DNA from: Ischnura elegans
Lineage: Eukaryota > Arthropoda > Insecta > Odonata > Coenagrionidae
Reading direction: 5' to 3'
Length of the DNA: 64,000 bases
Assembly: GCF_921293095.1 (NCBI RefSeq)
Contig: NC_060246.1
Span: 109,844,941 to 109,908,940 of the forward strand
Positions within the stretch are counted from its first letter, which is position 1. Each line of letters opens with the position of its first letter. A program made the translations under genes and the position numbers. The notes below the pieces were generated by a model. It saw only the letters and a list, made by a program, of their open reading frames with translations, was not told where the DNA came from and made no database searches. Shown here piece after piece: positions 13,278 to 25,754 of this stretch.

Positions 13278-13946
13278 ATGTCGTCTGACGCATCCGGTAT
13301 ATCGTCTCACATTAAGCCGTTGTGTGGGCGTGAAGGATATCCAACTTGGAAATTTAAGCTGAAGGCGTATTTAATAGATCAAAACTTGTGGCATGCTGTT
13401 GATGGATACCCAAATGATGATCATACTGATGCTGCTTCAAAGTCCAGGAAGGATGAGCGTGCCCTAGCTAAGATTTGTTTGTGCGTGGACGATTCCGCTA
13501 TCATACATGTAAGAAGATGCAAAACAGCTGCTGAAGCATGGAAAGTTCTTGCCGATGCATATGAAGATAAGGGTTTTGCCCGGAGACTTAACCTTCAAAA
13601 GACTTTGTACCGGTTATCCCTCGGAGATTATACGTCCATTGAAGAGTACCTAACTGCCGTAATGGATACCGCTCAGAAGCTTGCTGATATTGGGAAGGAG
13701 ATTCCTGATGAGGATTTAGTTGCTATTTTGCTTGGAGGTCTTCCTTCACATTACGACCCCCTAGTAATGGCACTCGAGAATTCAGGAGTTGAAGTAACGG
13801 TGAACATGGTGAAAACTAAACTCTTAAATGAAATGTCCAAAAATGATGGTGCAACTGAGACTGCATTTGCATCCAATGCGTCTCGAACTATTCCGAAGAA
13901 AAAGAAGTTCCCGAAACGAGTTAGCAGAAAATCCTGTTTTCCATGA
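13278..13946 (+). CDS. gag: Copia Gag-like protein, C-terminally truncated
   Basis: A 222-codon frame from a true ATG at 13278, about 50 bases after the 5' LTR and PBS. It has the Copia-type Gag signature (UBN2/gag_pre family): a GYPTWKFKLKAYL stretch near residues 20-33, followed by LW..V.G, a central KTAAEAWKVL helix region near 80-90, and the FARRLNLQKTLYRL and YLTAVMDTAQKLADIG segments typical of the family. Gag would form the virus-like particle that packages element RNA. The usual CCHC zinc knuckle is absent: after a lysine-rich run (PKKKKFPK, about residues 204-211) the frame runs into RNase H sequence read in the wrong frame and stops at 13946. The last 10 or so residues are therefore an artefact of the deletion joint. 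Confidence 0.88.
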   Translation: MSSDASGISSHIKPLCGREGYPTWKFKLKAYLIDQNLWHAVDGYPNDDHTDAASKSRKDERALAKICLCVDDSAIIHVRRCKTAAEAWKVLADAYEDKGFARRLNLQKTLYRLSLGDYTSIEEYLTAVMDTAQKLADIGKEIPDEDLVAILLGGLPSHYDPLVMALENSGVEVTVNMVKTKLLNEMSKNDGATETAFASNASRTIPKKKKFPKRVSRKSCFP

Positions 13947-14115
13947 TAGAATGAAGCATGTAGATGTGAAATACCATTTTGTTAGAGAACAAGTAGAAAA
14001 CGGTAATATAAACGTAGATTTTCTCTCCACTGAGGAAATGACAGCTGACATACTTACCAAGGGCTTAAATCGTATAAAACATGAAAAATGTATGAGAGGT
14101 TTAGGCATGGTTTAA
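13917..14115 (+). pseudogene. pol: Remnant of Copia pol: C-terminal end of RNase H
   Basis: In the frame one base ahead of gag, the stretch from about 13917 reads LAENPVFHDRMKHVDVKYHF, then DFLSTEEMTADILTKGL and ends MRGLGMV with TAA at 14113-14115. N-P-V-x-H-x-R-x-KH-I/V-D-V/I-x-Y-H-F and AD-I/M-L/F-TK are hallmarks of the C-terminus of Copia Pol, where RNase H ends. Everything between the Gag lysine run and this point is gone, so there is no active enzyme. The joint falls near 13905-13925 and changes frame. Confidence 0.88.
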
Positions 14116-14191
14116 AAATAATTAAAAAAAAAAAATTTGTAATTCATTTGATGGAAATGCTAAAGAGCTGTTTCAGCACATCTTCAATTAC

Positions 14192-14198
14192 GGGGGGG
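14192..14198 (+). other. Copia polypurine tract (G7)
   Basis: A run of seven G directly abuts the TG of the 3' LTR, the position expected for the plus-strand primer of a Copia element. Confidence 0.75.
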
Positions 14199-14392
14199 TG
14201 TTGACATTTGTAATTTTCAGTTGTGTTTTGTCTCTGTTGGTTGGTTACCAAGATTGTTTATTGATCTGTATTTGTTAACAATCCTTATGTGTGTGAAGTT
14301 AAAATACGGTACTACTAAAACTTTTAAAATATGAAGAGTTATTGCATTTAATTCATTTACAACTACCAGTGCTTTCCAATAAAATACCAACA
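14199..14392 (+). repeat. Copia 3' LTR
   Basis: 194 bp, identical to the 5' LTR, with AATAAA at 14378-14383. Followed by the right TSD copy TATTC (14393-14397). Confidence 0.93.
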
Positions 14393-14397
14393 TATTC

Positions 14398-15040
14398 TAA
14401 GCAGTTAGCAAAGCAATTATTAAAACCGCAAACTTATTTCAGGATTGATTATGATATGCTGTATTATTTAAATGTATGATATTTTTGAGGAGTAAAAGAG
14501 GTGGCTACATGACATTTTTACCTCCATAAAATCGGGAGAGTGAAGTATTATGGAGGTAAAACATGATAGAAAGTGCTGGCTGATGGGCCACAGACAGTAA
14601 TGCCAATTGATTGGTCAATCTTTGTTTTATGTCACTGTAGACAAGTAATTAAAGCACTATTAGCCCGGAACAAATTTTTGCTCGGCGTATATCAGAGTCC
14701 AGACAGGAATTCAATCGATCACTTTCACAGAGTTGCGATAAAACATAATTCCTGTCATCAAAACTGTGTATACATGCAATATGATAAAATAAATTCCTCA
14801 ATTCGTGGCCATTAACAACGTGATCCGTCTTCGAAGGGAAGTCGATGAAAGTATTTCCCATAGTAAGAGCCCACTTCAAAGAATAAAGCCGACCATCGCA
14901 AAGTTGAGCGGCAAGTTTCTTAATATTAATACATAAGTTTTCGTAAACATTGTTTTCATGACTTAAGAATGTTTATATCTTACTCTAGTTTTCTATTCCT
15001 CCCATATATGCTCAGATATTTTTTATAACTTATGTACCTA
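14398..15040. other. Non-coding stretch, nothing recognised
   Basis: AT-rich with short frames on both strands around 14570-14880. No domain or repeat recognised. Confidence 0.55.
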
Positions 15041-15620
15041 CGTTTTTGTGTCTGAAAACCCTCCGCCATTGACTAGGTTAAACACCCGGGTCCCGCGTTG
15101 CAGCATCGCGCGCAGAATGTTCTCTTCGTGCATCGCGAAAAATCCTCGTAGTCCTGGGAATACATGTGCACAGTCGGCTTATAAAAAAGAATTAACCTCA
15201 TCTCAGCCGTGTTCGATGGTCTTGCATGCTGAGCGCAAGCAAGGCTTGTGCCTACTTCTCATCAAGATGCACGCACATTTTGCGGAGAGGAGGAGGTTGC
15301 AGGCGGTTATCTATATGGGCGCCCAAGGACTAAAGGGTGGCCGTGAGAGGAAGAGAGGGAGGATTACGAAGGCGGAGGCACATCCGGATCCTTCTCGCCG
15401 CGGCTCTCTCTCTCTCTCTCAAGCGGGGAGATGGGGGAGGAAGGCGTGGGGATGCGATGGCTGCTGCATCTGAATTCACCCCGCGTCCCACGACCACTCG
15501 TTTCCTCGCCCGGTTCACTCACAACGACCTACCTCACCCTCCCACCCTACCATCGCCTTCGTTGCCACGCAACGATCCCTCCCGTCCCCATAGCATCAAC
15601 GCGGACGCATCAAAACGACG
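15041..15620. other. CpG-rich patch with CT microsatellite
   Basis: GC-rich sequence with frequent CpG and a short CT repeat at about 15403-15420. Overlapping forward frames (15048-15473, 15337-15759, 15431-15841) have no recognisable domain and look composition-driven. It may be a regulatory island; no transcription start could be assigned. Confidence 0.35.
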
Positions 15621-17735
15621 CGCCCACATCAAAAGAGAGAGGTTTCAAGTTTTGTTCTCCACGACACGCGGTGACACTAAACCCTCTGCCTTCTCCTACA
15701 CAGTCCGATCTACTCGGAACACTACAGTTCGCAAACAAAGGAGAAACGCAAAGACTTGAGCGCTCCCAACCTTCATTCTTTAAACGATGCCTTTGCTGTG
15801 AGAGACTAGCGTTCCAAGAATTGAGCAAGGAACAAGGGTAATGCCATATTTGTGATAATAATGTCAAAATATGCCCCTCTTATTGATTTGCGGCGGCTGA
15901 CATGTAAGTAATTTAGAGTTCCCACGTTATATTTCTCAAAAATTTGTCTTTAAAATCCGATTATTTATTAAGGTTCTATGTTGATGGCTTACAAAGTCAT
16001 TGCAAAAAATAATAATAATACCCTTCAGTTACACCTAACTACTTGCCACTTTATAGAGAGACTAATTTCCGTACGATTGAAGACATAATGACAAAAATTA
16101 AGGGTATCAATATCATAGCAACCGCCTTTATTGGCAAAAAGCAAAGTTCTAAGAATTGGCTGGAGTTTTGAGTTGTGTGAGACATCATAACGACGTAGAC
16201 ATCAATCTTAAATTACGATTGGAGTCGCTAGAAAATGCTAATTTGCATTCAACCTGTGTTACAAATGCAATTATTTCGCTAACTTAGTATATCAGTACCT
16301 GAATGAGATTCTTGAGGAGGAAATGATGGGTTGGCAACATAAGCCAAATGACAAAGCTTGAGAAATTCTATCCTTAATAGTTAGGGATTTGATAGGAATA
16401 AAATTCTGCCTAAAGGGCACTTCCATTTGTTGTACTTGCAGGATTCCAGGTGAGGATATCGGATTGAAGAAGTCTTTTCGGAAGTTCCACAATATGGTGC
16501 AAATCAGCAGCTCTTCGCTTTCTCGGTAGACCTTACGGTTATCTCCCTAGACACTATTCCTCGTTCTCAGCGTGATCACCAGCTCCCCTAGGACTTGAGA
16601 GTAAGTTTGCCTTCTCTCTTCTTCATCCGACAACTCTTTTCATCAACCCACTCTTAGAAGCAAAATCAAGAGAAGGGAACTCACCACCGCCTATCCGGAA
16701 TCATCCCCCTCCCCCGTATACCCCCTTACTCCTCTTCTAGAGGGAACCATTAAGACAGCATGTTATTACACAAGTATTATACTAGGGGAAGAACTGCGTA
16801 GTGGGGTTATCCCCTAAATTGGTGCACCGTCGCGCTATCCAGGTGAACGTGACCAGACGCCTATTACTCCAATGGGTACTGTATAGTCGAACATGCTCTT
16901 TCCTCTGATCATCCGTTCTTAAATTTTAACCTAGCAACAGCAATAAAAGCAGGTGCATGATTAGCGGGGTTTGAATAACGATTTTCGCTACGAGGGGAGG
17001 CTTGGCATACGGGCAACGCAGCGAGAATGATCTGGAGTTCAAATTACACTGTTGAACTGTTTAGTACGTATTACCATAACTCTAACTACTATAGTGTTTA
17101 CTCTTTATGTTTCCCTCAATCACGTACTAAATTTAGTACATCAATATAGTATGGGTTTTACCTCCCCCATGCATGAAATTCATGTTAGAACATATCATTT
17201 AGAACCAGTCCAATATGTACGAAAATTACCCAAAATTATAGTACGTTAGTGTAAATTGCGTAACCATACTGTTTGTTAGAAGTAATTTTAAGGAAGGTGG
17301 GAACTTCATTGAAACGAATTTGGGTATTATTTTATTTATGACCGCATGAAATCATGCAGATTAAAACCTTTGACCTACTCTAATAAATGTAGCATAGTTA
17401 TTAAAATCTATTTTACCATATATTTCTCGAATATGACCTGCCTTGGTTCTCTGAAGATCTTAATTCTCTTTTCTACACTGTAATGCATTGCATTGCAACC
17501 TCTTGTGTCTGTTTACGTCTTTATTAAAGTTTGATCAATTTATCAAAAATTGATAGCATTTAAATATAAAAATATTAATACATATTCAGACATAAGTCAG
17601 TAATTATCGTTTTACCGCTGATGGGATCATTAATTTGGAGTAAATTTTTGTTACATCGATTGCATAGATAATGTGGCACCTCCTTAGAATATAATAATGA
17701 TCTATATAATTTTTCAAAACATTTCTTTTTTTATT
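15621..17735. other. Non-coding stretch, nothing firm
   Basis: Mostly AT-rich. Around 16770-16850 the minus strand has a weak tRNA A-box-like string (TGGATAGCGCGACGG) that might be a decayed SINE head, but no good B box at the correct distance. Confidence 0.45.
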
Positions 17736-17860
17736 CTTTATCATCATCATTGGTCAACAATCCTAGGATTGGTTTGACGCAGCTCTCCACTCTATTCTCC
17801 TATCAGCTAATCTTTTCACACCTACGTATTTCTTCTCTTTCACATCTCTCTTCAATAGGA
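17736..17860 (-). pseudogene. LINE 3' end fragment, C-terminus of a retroelement polyprotein
   Basis: On the minus strand this reads KEKKYVGVKRLADRRIEWRA followed by ASNQS and a stop, then an ATGATGATG run. The pattern (R-D-V..LKR.A..R..WR-A followed by stop and a short ATG-repeat tail) is the usual end of the second ORF in many arthropod non-LTR retrotransposons. Only about 40 residues survive, so the clade cannot be assigned. It is a dead 5'-truncated copy. Confidence 0.6.
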
Positions 17861-20770
17861 CTATTCTTTAATAGGACTCAATACTATAATTAAAACTGGT
17901 GATTGCCGATGTAGTAAAAATAACAGGAAAAGTACGAAAAAAAATTTTTAAATGAAGTTACAGAATCAGGACTAGAAGAAGCCAGTCGGTAAAATTTACG
18001 CAGACGATTTGGTTGGATGAAAAATGCACATGAAACGGGAATGCTTAAGTATAGTAATCGGAGTATAAGGCCTTCAGTGTCACTTGAGTAGAGAGTAGAC
18101 TTGATGGAAAACAGATGTAGTATCTTCCGCGTCAAATTGACGATTCATGCTACTAGCTGCATATCAGCACGGTATGCTGTAAGGTATCGGTGGAAGAGCA
18201 CTGGAATCGGGTGGAAACGAAAGAGTAGAGGGTGAGTGAAAAGGGAGAAAAGTAAGGGGAAGAACGTTGGATCCTTTCTCCCCTTTACCCGAAGAGGCCA
18301 AACACCAATTACACATTGGGTCGAGTGGATAGCACATACGCCTATTTGCACATCTCCGTCGCTCACGCTAACAGAGCGAATGGAAGGGTAAAGAGAACTT
18401 TTCCCCTTTTAACCCTTTTCACTTATGTCCATACTATACTCCTCCTCAGCATGACCCAATAACTCATCCCTGCCGCTCCCTGACTCTCCTCAAATCGACC
18501 CCAAAATGTGCTCAGGAAGCGAACGAATAATGCGAGACAGGAGAGAAAGGCAAGGTGTAAGGCCACAGGAAGCCGGAAAAGGACGGGGATCGACTTAAGA
18601 GGGGCGGAATGGGAGATTGGGTCGAGCACTGTAAGGGCGAGAGCATTCTATGTGCGTATTCCAAGGAAATAGGGGGACGGCAGAGAACGTACAGCAGATT
18701 GGCTGATTGAAGGGGTGGGTATTCGGTGGAGGGTCAGGAGAGGTGTTTAGAGTAATATTGAAGGTGGGGAGGAGGGTTGACGTGGTAGGTACTTCTGGAG
18801 GTGTACCAGGGGAGACTGGGAATGGGATTTTTATGGAAATGGGAGTGATATTGGAGTGTTTTGCCGAGTATCCAAGGGGAACGGGGGACGAAAATTCATT
18901 CGAAAATAAACTAACTGAACGAAATTCTTACGCAGGCATTGATTTTTTCTTAAGACTACGACAATTCTGGCAAGGCCCTTAAGGTGTCAGCCAAAAGCAT
19001 GTCCTCTTAAACAATTTCTGCAAGGTGATATGGATTAAATAGTTGAATGGCAAGTATGACAGCAAAGAAAGGCAAGTTATGCATTCAAATTCGATTCAGC
19101 TAAAAAATATACGTCAGCAAGATGAATTGAAGTAAATGCAACTATTACTTATGCCTGACTGAAGTTTTAGTTTACATATTGTTTAATTGCTGCAAAAGAT
19201 ACTTCTGGAATAATTTTTCCTTGAGTAATATCAGTTTTTATACCAGAATTTGACAATAATCTTTAATATGCACGTATGAAAAACCTAAATTTGACAATTT
19301 AAATTTTAACCGGAAGATTTTACGTATCAACAACTCAATTAACACTAGAAATGGTAAAGAAATTGAATACGTGTTAGATGTTGCATCATCAATATCGTCG
19401 CTTAATTAATTAGTCAGTATTCAGAAAAAGATTAGGAAAATTGATCTATAGTCATGTAATGCACCGCCAACTCGTGTTTTTCCGAAGGCAGCCTTTGGCA
19501 AAGAGTCAAAGGAAAAACCGAGGGGAAGGGCACGCAGCCAAGAACTTGAAAGAGAGGGAGAGGAAGGTTTTCCAGATCCCTCCAAACGAAATTATCAGTC
19601 ACCTTTTATTTTGACTAATATGAGACTGGCTTTGCGAGCAAAGGACTGAAAATATCTCCCAGGGAGGAGGGCAGAGAGCGTAAACAAAGGGAACATCTTG
19701 TTTAATTTTCCTGTGTGGGATGCTCGGCTGTTTGAAATCTTCATCTCCAATGTGACATAATAAATGGGACGCATTTGCATTTACGGGCGACGTTAACGAA
19801 AGCTCCAATTGGAAAATTTTATCTTGGGTATGCGCGGCTTGAGGGGAGGATTAAAACCGGTGAACTGGGAAATGAAAGGGCGAGCGTAGTGGAGTGAGGG
19901 GAAAAGAGGATATGAGAGAAAAATGGAATCGTCAATTGGGAATAGAGGGAGTGGGAGGGGTGTGGGTGGCGAAAATTCTCCGTCTTCGTACGCACGTGAC
20001 ATTCGGAGGTATCAAAAAGCGACGAGTGCATCTCAGGGCCTTTTTATTGTCCTCAAACCAAGCGGAGTGCTTTATTTCGCCACTCAGCTGTGGAAATCAA
20101 AGGAGATTAATTTTAATGCTTGGTTTTGTTGGATGTGTAGGTCGTTACGAAAATAGTATTTTCCGGCACTAATTGATGGGGGCTTAACAACTAGGACTTT
20201 AAAACCGCAGTGTACGATGAATAGCGAAGTGATGAATAGAGCAGTAATAGCCTCATGCCAATGAAGTCGTTAAAAACATTGAGAGGGAGTATTAACTTCA
20301 ATGAGTTCAGAAAAGCTGTTGGATGGATGCGTAAGTGATGTGTAGCATTAAAGAAAAAAAGAATCTCTCCTTGAAGTTCTGTCACAAAAATTTTAACCTC
20401 ATCTAAAAAGTATTTTCATCGTAAGTAAGATATATTTGATTGATGATAGTAAAAAACAACTCGACCCAAATTAGGCCAGGACGGATTTTTAACCCCTCCA
20501 ATATTGCTAATTTATTTACTATGCATAAATTTATTTCTTCCTGTAAATTTGCAATACATTTAGCAGAGCATCATTTCAAAATTTTCCGCAATGGAGTCTT
20601 AACTTGAATTATGATGCTAAAAGTGATATTTTTAGCTAAATACCTGTATTGAGGGGAAACTATCATATTTGAAGTGCAAATGATAACCGAACACGGTCTG
20701 TTCTATTTTTCTAGAAAATTTCAAGATGAAGTCTTTAGTTTTAAATAAGTATTTACTCACTCAGTGTTTC
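17861..20770. other. Non-coding stretch, nothing recognised
   Basis: Mixed composition with several short frames on both strands (18145-18366 minus, 18707-18982 plus, 19793-20172 both). None has a recognisable domain or convincing splice sites. The minus-strand frames near 19800-20030 are composition-driven. Confidence 0.55.
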
Positions 20771-20774
20771 AGCC

Positions 20775-20890
20775 TGAAGGTCGGTTCAAATAATTGAGGG
20801 TAGAGATCACCTTGAAATAAGCCTTAGGTGTTTCGATTTCACACATTCATTGTGTGGGGGCAATTTCTTTCCCTGGGCCACCTCGCACTT
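20775..20890 (-). repeat. Diverged repeat sharing a body with the SINE at 29.5 kb
   Basis: The stretch GGGTAGAG-TCAC...GAAATAAGCC...AGG.GT followed by TTTCACACATTCA matches 29450-29510 with scattered differences. The tRNA-like head seen at 29.6 kb cannot be made out here, so this copy is either head-truncated or a related family with another 5' part. Orientation is inferred from the other copy. Confidence 0.45.
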
Positions 20891-23800
20891 TCAGAATTTT
20901 AATTTGGAGTCCCCGAAGTCTTCACCAGATCACGGGCCAAGCAATGCCAAGCATACCACCCACTAGACGGTCATCTCGAATCAAGTATTCACTATTAGGA
21001 TTTAAACTGTGGTTTTACGACATTATGTTATTCTGAACTCTAATTTAAAAAATGTGTTTGGTGCATTTGAAACACTAGTGTACTTCCCTATTCAACCATG
21101 AAAATAATTATTACGGGAAGAAAAAAATAGACACAACATAATCCGTCGAACAGTAGTGATGTGTCCTCTTAAGACTATGTTGCACATGACTACAAAATCG
21201 GATAGTTTACATCAAAAATGATTATCATTAGAGGATGATGGGTTCATTCCACTCCTTAGTAAATGATGAAAAGTATTATTTCTTAACTTTCATGACCCCC
21301 GTGGCTTCATCCCTTGAGGTAAGCAAACACCATTACCGTTAATTTTGGCTCCCCTCCAGAGGGTTGAAGTTGATCTTCGCGCTCCTTTCTTCTTCCGGGC
21401 GAACGTAAATATTGGCACTTTCCCCATTCCCTTACGCGGTCAATGGAGAGAATTTACCCCTGCGTCCTACGCCATCCCTGAGCCACTTTCTGGCAGCACT
21501 ACGTCCGTTGCCCTTTCTTATGCATTTAATCCCATGGACACGAATTCCCTCCTTAATTATAATCCCCTATGCAAAACATAAGACGGAAGGTCGCAAAGCA
21601 CTCGGCGCCGGAGAGGATTTTGGTCCTCCGTTCAAACCCCTAATGTTCTCTGCACACACGAAACCCCCCCTCCCTTTGAGGATATGAGGCTTTGCACCAA
21701 CCACCAGGGTCCGGGAGCATCTCCACTGTCTGAAGTCTTTAGCTAGGTTGATAAGTGGAAGTGGGAAGGAAAAGTTGCTAAGGGATTAGGACACAAGATG
21801 GTTAATGGGAGGGTGAGGGCCATATGAAGGTGGCAAGTGACTAAAATGCATCGGAAGTCGAATCAAAAGTTCTTCAGAGTGGGAAATATACCGATGGACA
21901 ATTTAAACAAGGAACTAAGACACAACAGAAACAAGAAAAAAGGAATATGAAATAGGGTGAGAGGGAATGTATTCATATTGGAATCATACATAAATGTATG
22001 GAAATAATGGACTATATCATAGATTCATCGGTTTGATAGGTCGTATGTTTAAATTAAGGGGAATACACAGAGGCAGCATCGGTACATCTCGTTAAGGTTT
22101 GATTTTCATTACCACTGAGAAAGAATTTTAATCGGCTTAGAGAAACGCCTTCAGCGTGGCGGTGAACGATTAATATACTCTCCATATTTACTGAGCAGTT
22201 TGTTTGCATTCATAAAAACAATGACAGAAAAAATCTATGTATTTGATAAATGACATCATTCTGAATATAAATTTCGGTTAACAGCGTTAACCACTTTCCG
22301 AGAAATTTGGAACCCTTGCCCGTAGGCGAGGCGAGTGATCACTTTTTTTAAACCTATTAAAATGCAATGTGGGCGAAAAGACATCCTGCGGCTAGATAGA
22401 GAAGGTAATTGTAATATTCGTGGCTACAGTACTGAAAGTTATTTCAGTTTTGATTTCCTTATTCTGAGGGAAATGGAAATAGGATTTTCAAGTCTCAATC
22501 CTTTCACTTTTTCTGTTGTGCCATACTTATTTATGTTTCATCCGACACGCTTTATTTAAAACCATAACATCCTCACTTTTCATATGTACCTCCCAATATT
22601 CAAGTTGTTATGTCGGTGATAGGTACTTTGTGACTGAAAATCATACACAATTTTCCCGATTCTTGATCAATCGCTTTGTGGAGAAAACAAGACATTCAAT
22701 CCTCCATTAAACGAATCCACACCTATACATGTAGCTTTGGTAATTTTACTGTCATCGATCGATGTTCGTATGCATCTCTCACATTAGTTAAGCGTATCAC
22801 AAGTATGTGACGGAGGTTAACTGGAATCGGGTAAAGACATGAAGTAACTGGTTTCATTTTAGAACTAATTCACCCTCGTAAAATAAACATTATTCTGTTC
22901 GCCAAACATCAGTACTCCGACCTAAAACCAAGAATTGATGTGAAAATATACTTAATGTGGATTAATACGGAATTTAATTTGCACATAAGTACTCGAGAAT
23001 ATATTTCCATTCGTATAAATAACGTATGAGTCGAAAACTCGAGGATACTCGTTTAACACCTTGATTTCAACTTCTATGAATAATTAAATGAAAGAATTAA
23101 TTAGATATTGCCCCTTCAAAATTCCAGAATTTGTCATTTATCTTAAACTTCTCTTAAAAGTCTCAAGCACGAATAGAACAAGTGTATGGCGTGGAATCAC
23201 TTACGTATTCATATTGGAGGAGATTCTGAAAACCTGACAAAGAATCGACATTTAGAATAGATAAATTCCCGATGCGATGTATGAAGTTGCGGCTCGTAAC
23301 TTCAGCGTCATATGCTCTTGCGATGAATGACTCCTTCGCCTTGAACAGGAAGAATTTATTCTTTGCCCGCCGTCCAATTTCTTTGCGGTCGAATTTTGGA
23401 TACCGAAACTCGCTCAATACAAAGTCCCCTCTCTCTATTTCCCTTTAGGAAAACAGTTAATGTGATTGCGGTCTATGCAGCGGTGAAATGTGTTTGAAGA
23501 GAAAAACCCGCGAAATGTGAGAGCAAAAGATCCGTTGCGACGTGAGATTGTTAGTGGAGCCATCCTCGTTCTTTCATTAATACATTCGCTTTCCTGGCCG
23601 ACACTCCTGTTAATTTTATTTATTTTTTTTGCTCATCAGTTAACATACCGCGCCTTTTCGTCAAATCCTGCCGTTCTTCCCTCCCCATCTGCCCTTGGTA
23701 CTTCGGCGAGGGTCGCATTCCATTGTGGGCCTAATGAATGACAGCTCGTCCGCGGTGGCCTTTGATCAACAGCGGCCTAATACATACTCTGCTCCCTTTC

Positions 23801-24300
23801 AGCCAGCGACCTTAATTCCATCCTTCAAAAACCAGAGCACCTCCTTGGGGCAGGCGGGATGAAGGGGAATGTCCCAAACACCTCTTCTTCAAAAGCCATG
23901 CCGTACCTCTCTCTCAATGGGAAAATAGTCCCTCGGACTGTGCCGTGAAAAGGAGGGCGGGCGTTTCAGGAGAGCGAACTCAGAAATGCGATACGTGGTG
24001 CGAAAGCTGGATAAGAGGTGGAAGATGTGTGGTTGTTGCTGTTGAGTAGGACGATAGGGGCTTAGTCCTCCATTCTCAGTATTGAAGGTTATATCTGAGG
24101 ACGGAAATGCTCGCAGAGAGTTCCGTGAAGGCATTTATTGTGTGCAAGTGCAAACTTCTACATGCGCACCGCGCAAAAATTCTTCAGGGAGTGCAAGGGA
24201 CTCTGGGCGACATGCTATTTTTCTCACGTCTCACTAGACGATGCATGATCGAGCGTGACGTGAGAAACGTCATAGTGTGTAAACACGTATGTGTATTACC
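20891..24300. other. Non-coding stretch, nothing recognised
   Basis: Mostly AT-rich. Short frames at 21345-21687, 22335-22710, 23163-23417 and 23490-24134 have no recognisable domain. A donor-like GAG|GTAAGC lies near 21318, but no matching acceptor and open exon could be defined. Confidence 0.5.
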
Positions 24301-25754
24301 TACACGGAATTTTTTTTAGGTAGAACTATGGTGAAATTTATCAAACTTTTCGGTTCATATGGAACATCAAAAAGTTCGGTAACAATTACGAAACCAGTTT
24401 CATAAATTCTATCAAACTGTTATGATAATTGTTACCGAACTGGCCACAGCAGTTCGATAAAAACTACTAAAATTAAAAAGATAATAAAACCGACGTAGCG
24501 TGTACATCTGAAAGATTTTTCACCCATAGAAACATTGTTCTGATTGAAAGTCATAAAATTAGGAGTTTGACGTAAGTTTCTGTAAAAAAAACTATAAAAA
24601 AAGTGGTCTAAATCGATGGCCATAGTAAATGCTCGAACAAATGCCGTAATTTATTCCTATTGTAAATAATGAACTTTTGTTTTGAAATGAGAATAAGGTG
24701 TGACTAAAGTTTCCCTTTGCAAGTTTAAGAGGAATGCTTGACGCACACGATTACATTACGTAGTTACCCAATAGGTATATCTGGTGCAGATGCGCAAGAA
24801 AACTTTATTAGTATAGGCTTTTCACAGCGATGTAGGTTACTTTAACGTGCTAGGTGATATCCGTAGCATAGATTGGGTCTAGTAGGACGACTTTTATAAC
24901 ATGATTATTCAACATGATCGCGAATAATGTTACCTCAGGAATACCGCTAAATAAAGTTTTAATGTGTCGGAATACACAAGCACCTCCTTACAGCTTCTAT
25001 ATCCATGATGTTACGCTATTAAATCATCTTGTGAGTATGAGATGACAAACTTTGATAAAGAAGATATTACTTAAGTGGTGAATCTTAAGTTATTAAAAGC
25101 TAAATAACTTAGTCACTCAATGAAACGTGACCTTCGTAACACGAAAAAATGAAAATGAAATGCCCATAATAGGACTAATCCTACGTATGCTAGTGTTCAT
25201 TTCTTTGATGCACCAGCTTACGGATAACATTGCACTTTAAAGCAGAAATAAACGGATAAATGAACGTAAACAAAATTAGAACGTTATCATCAAGTAATGA
25301 AAATAAAATCATTTCCAGCAACCTATCTTTTAAGTAAGGCCTGTTCAATAATCTTTCAACTGTAATTGTGCATTGGTTAAAACAAATCAGGAAGGCAGTC
25401 CGTTTGATAGATTACGAAACAAAATTAGTAAATTCTATCAAACCAAATTTGGTGAACAATATACAGTTTGATAATTGTTACCAAACTAACAAGCACCTTC
25501 GTAAAATTAATCGTTTTTCGATGAAAGTTACCAAACTCAGAATCGTACTGAATTAATTCAATTATTTTTACCAAAATCTTTCGTACAATTGACCAAATTA
25601 TGAAATATCAAAATGCTCGATGAAATATATCCAGAGCGTTTGATAAAATAAATCAAGTGCTTAGTAATTTGCATCAAATTTTAAGTATAATTTAACAAAA
25701 ATACTCTCTATTACACCAGTTTGATAGTTTTTATCGAATCTTTTTTTCCGTGTA
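24301..25754. mobile_element. Candidate non-autonomous DNA transposon, TA-flanked, repeat-rich ends
   Basis: Left end TA-CACGGAA at 24301-24309 and right end TTCCGTG-TA at 25746-25754 are mirror images, each bounded by TA. Inside each end lie repeated short motifs: ATCAAAC/GTTTGAT and GTTACCAAAC or GTTACCGAAC. The two ends share the ordered string ATTACGAAAC...AAATTCTATCAAAC...GATAATTGTTACC (24386-24440 and 25412-25485). A perfect 15-bp inverted repeat, GTTCGGTAACAATTA, spans 24374-24388 and 24426-24440. The 0.9-kb interior has no coding frame of note. TA duplication suggests a Tc1/mariner-type origin, but no transposase is present and the family is not identified. Confidence 0.5.

Larger units (their letters stand above)
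13031..14392 (+). mobile_element. Internally deleted Copia LTR retrotransposon
   Basis: A 1362-bp element bounded by two 194-bp LTRs that I find identical base for base, both starting TGTTGACA and ending ACCAACA (TG...CA). It has a 5-bp target duplication (TATTC), a primer-binding site just after the 5' LTR, a gag-type frame, the last 60 or so residues of the Copia RNase H region, and a G7 tract immediately before the 3' LTR. Protease, integrase, reverse transcriptase and most of RNase H are missing; complete Copia elements are around 5 kb. LTR identity implies very recent insertion. The copy cannot move alone, but the retained termini and priming sites could let it move using enzymes supplied by a full-length relative. 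Whether the deletion came before or after insertion cannot be told from one copy. Confidence 0.93.

Noticed and set aside
16765..16860. Possible SINE head on the minus strand
   Set aside because: A-box-like string present but no B box at tRNA spacing.
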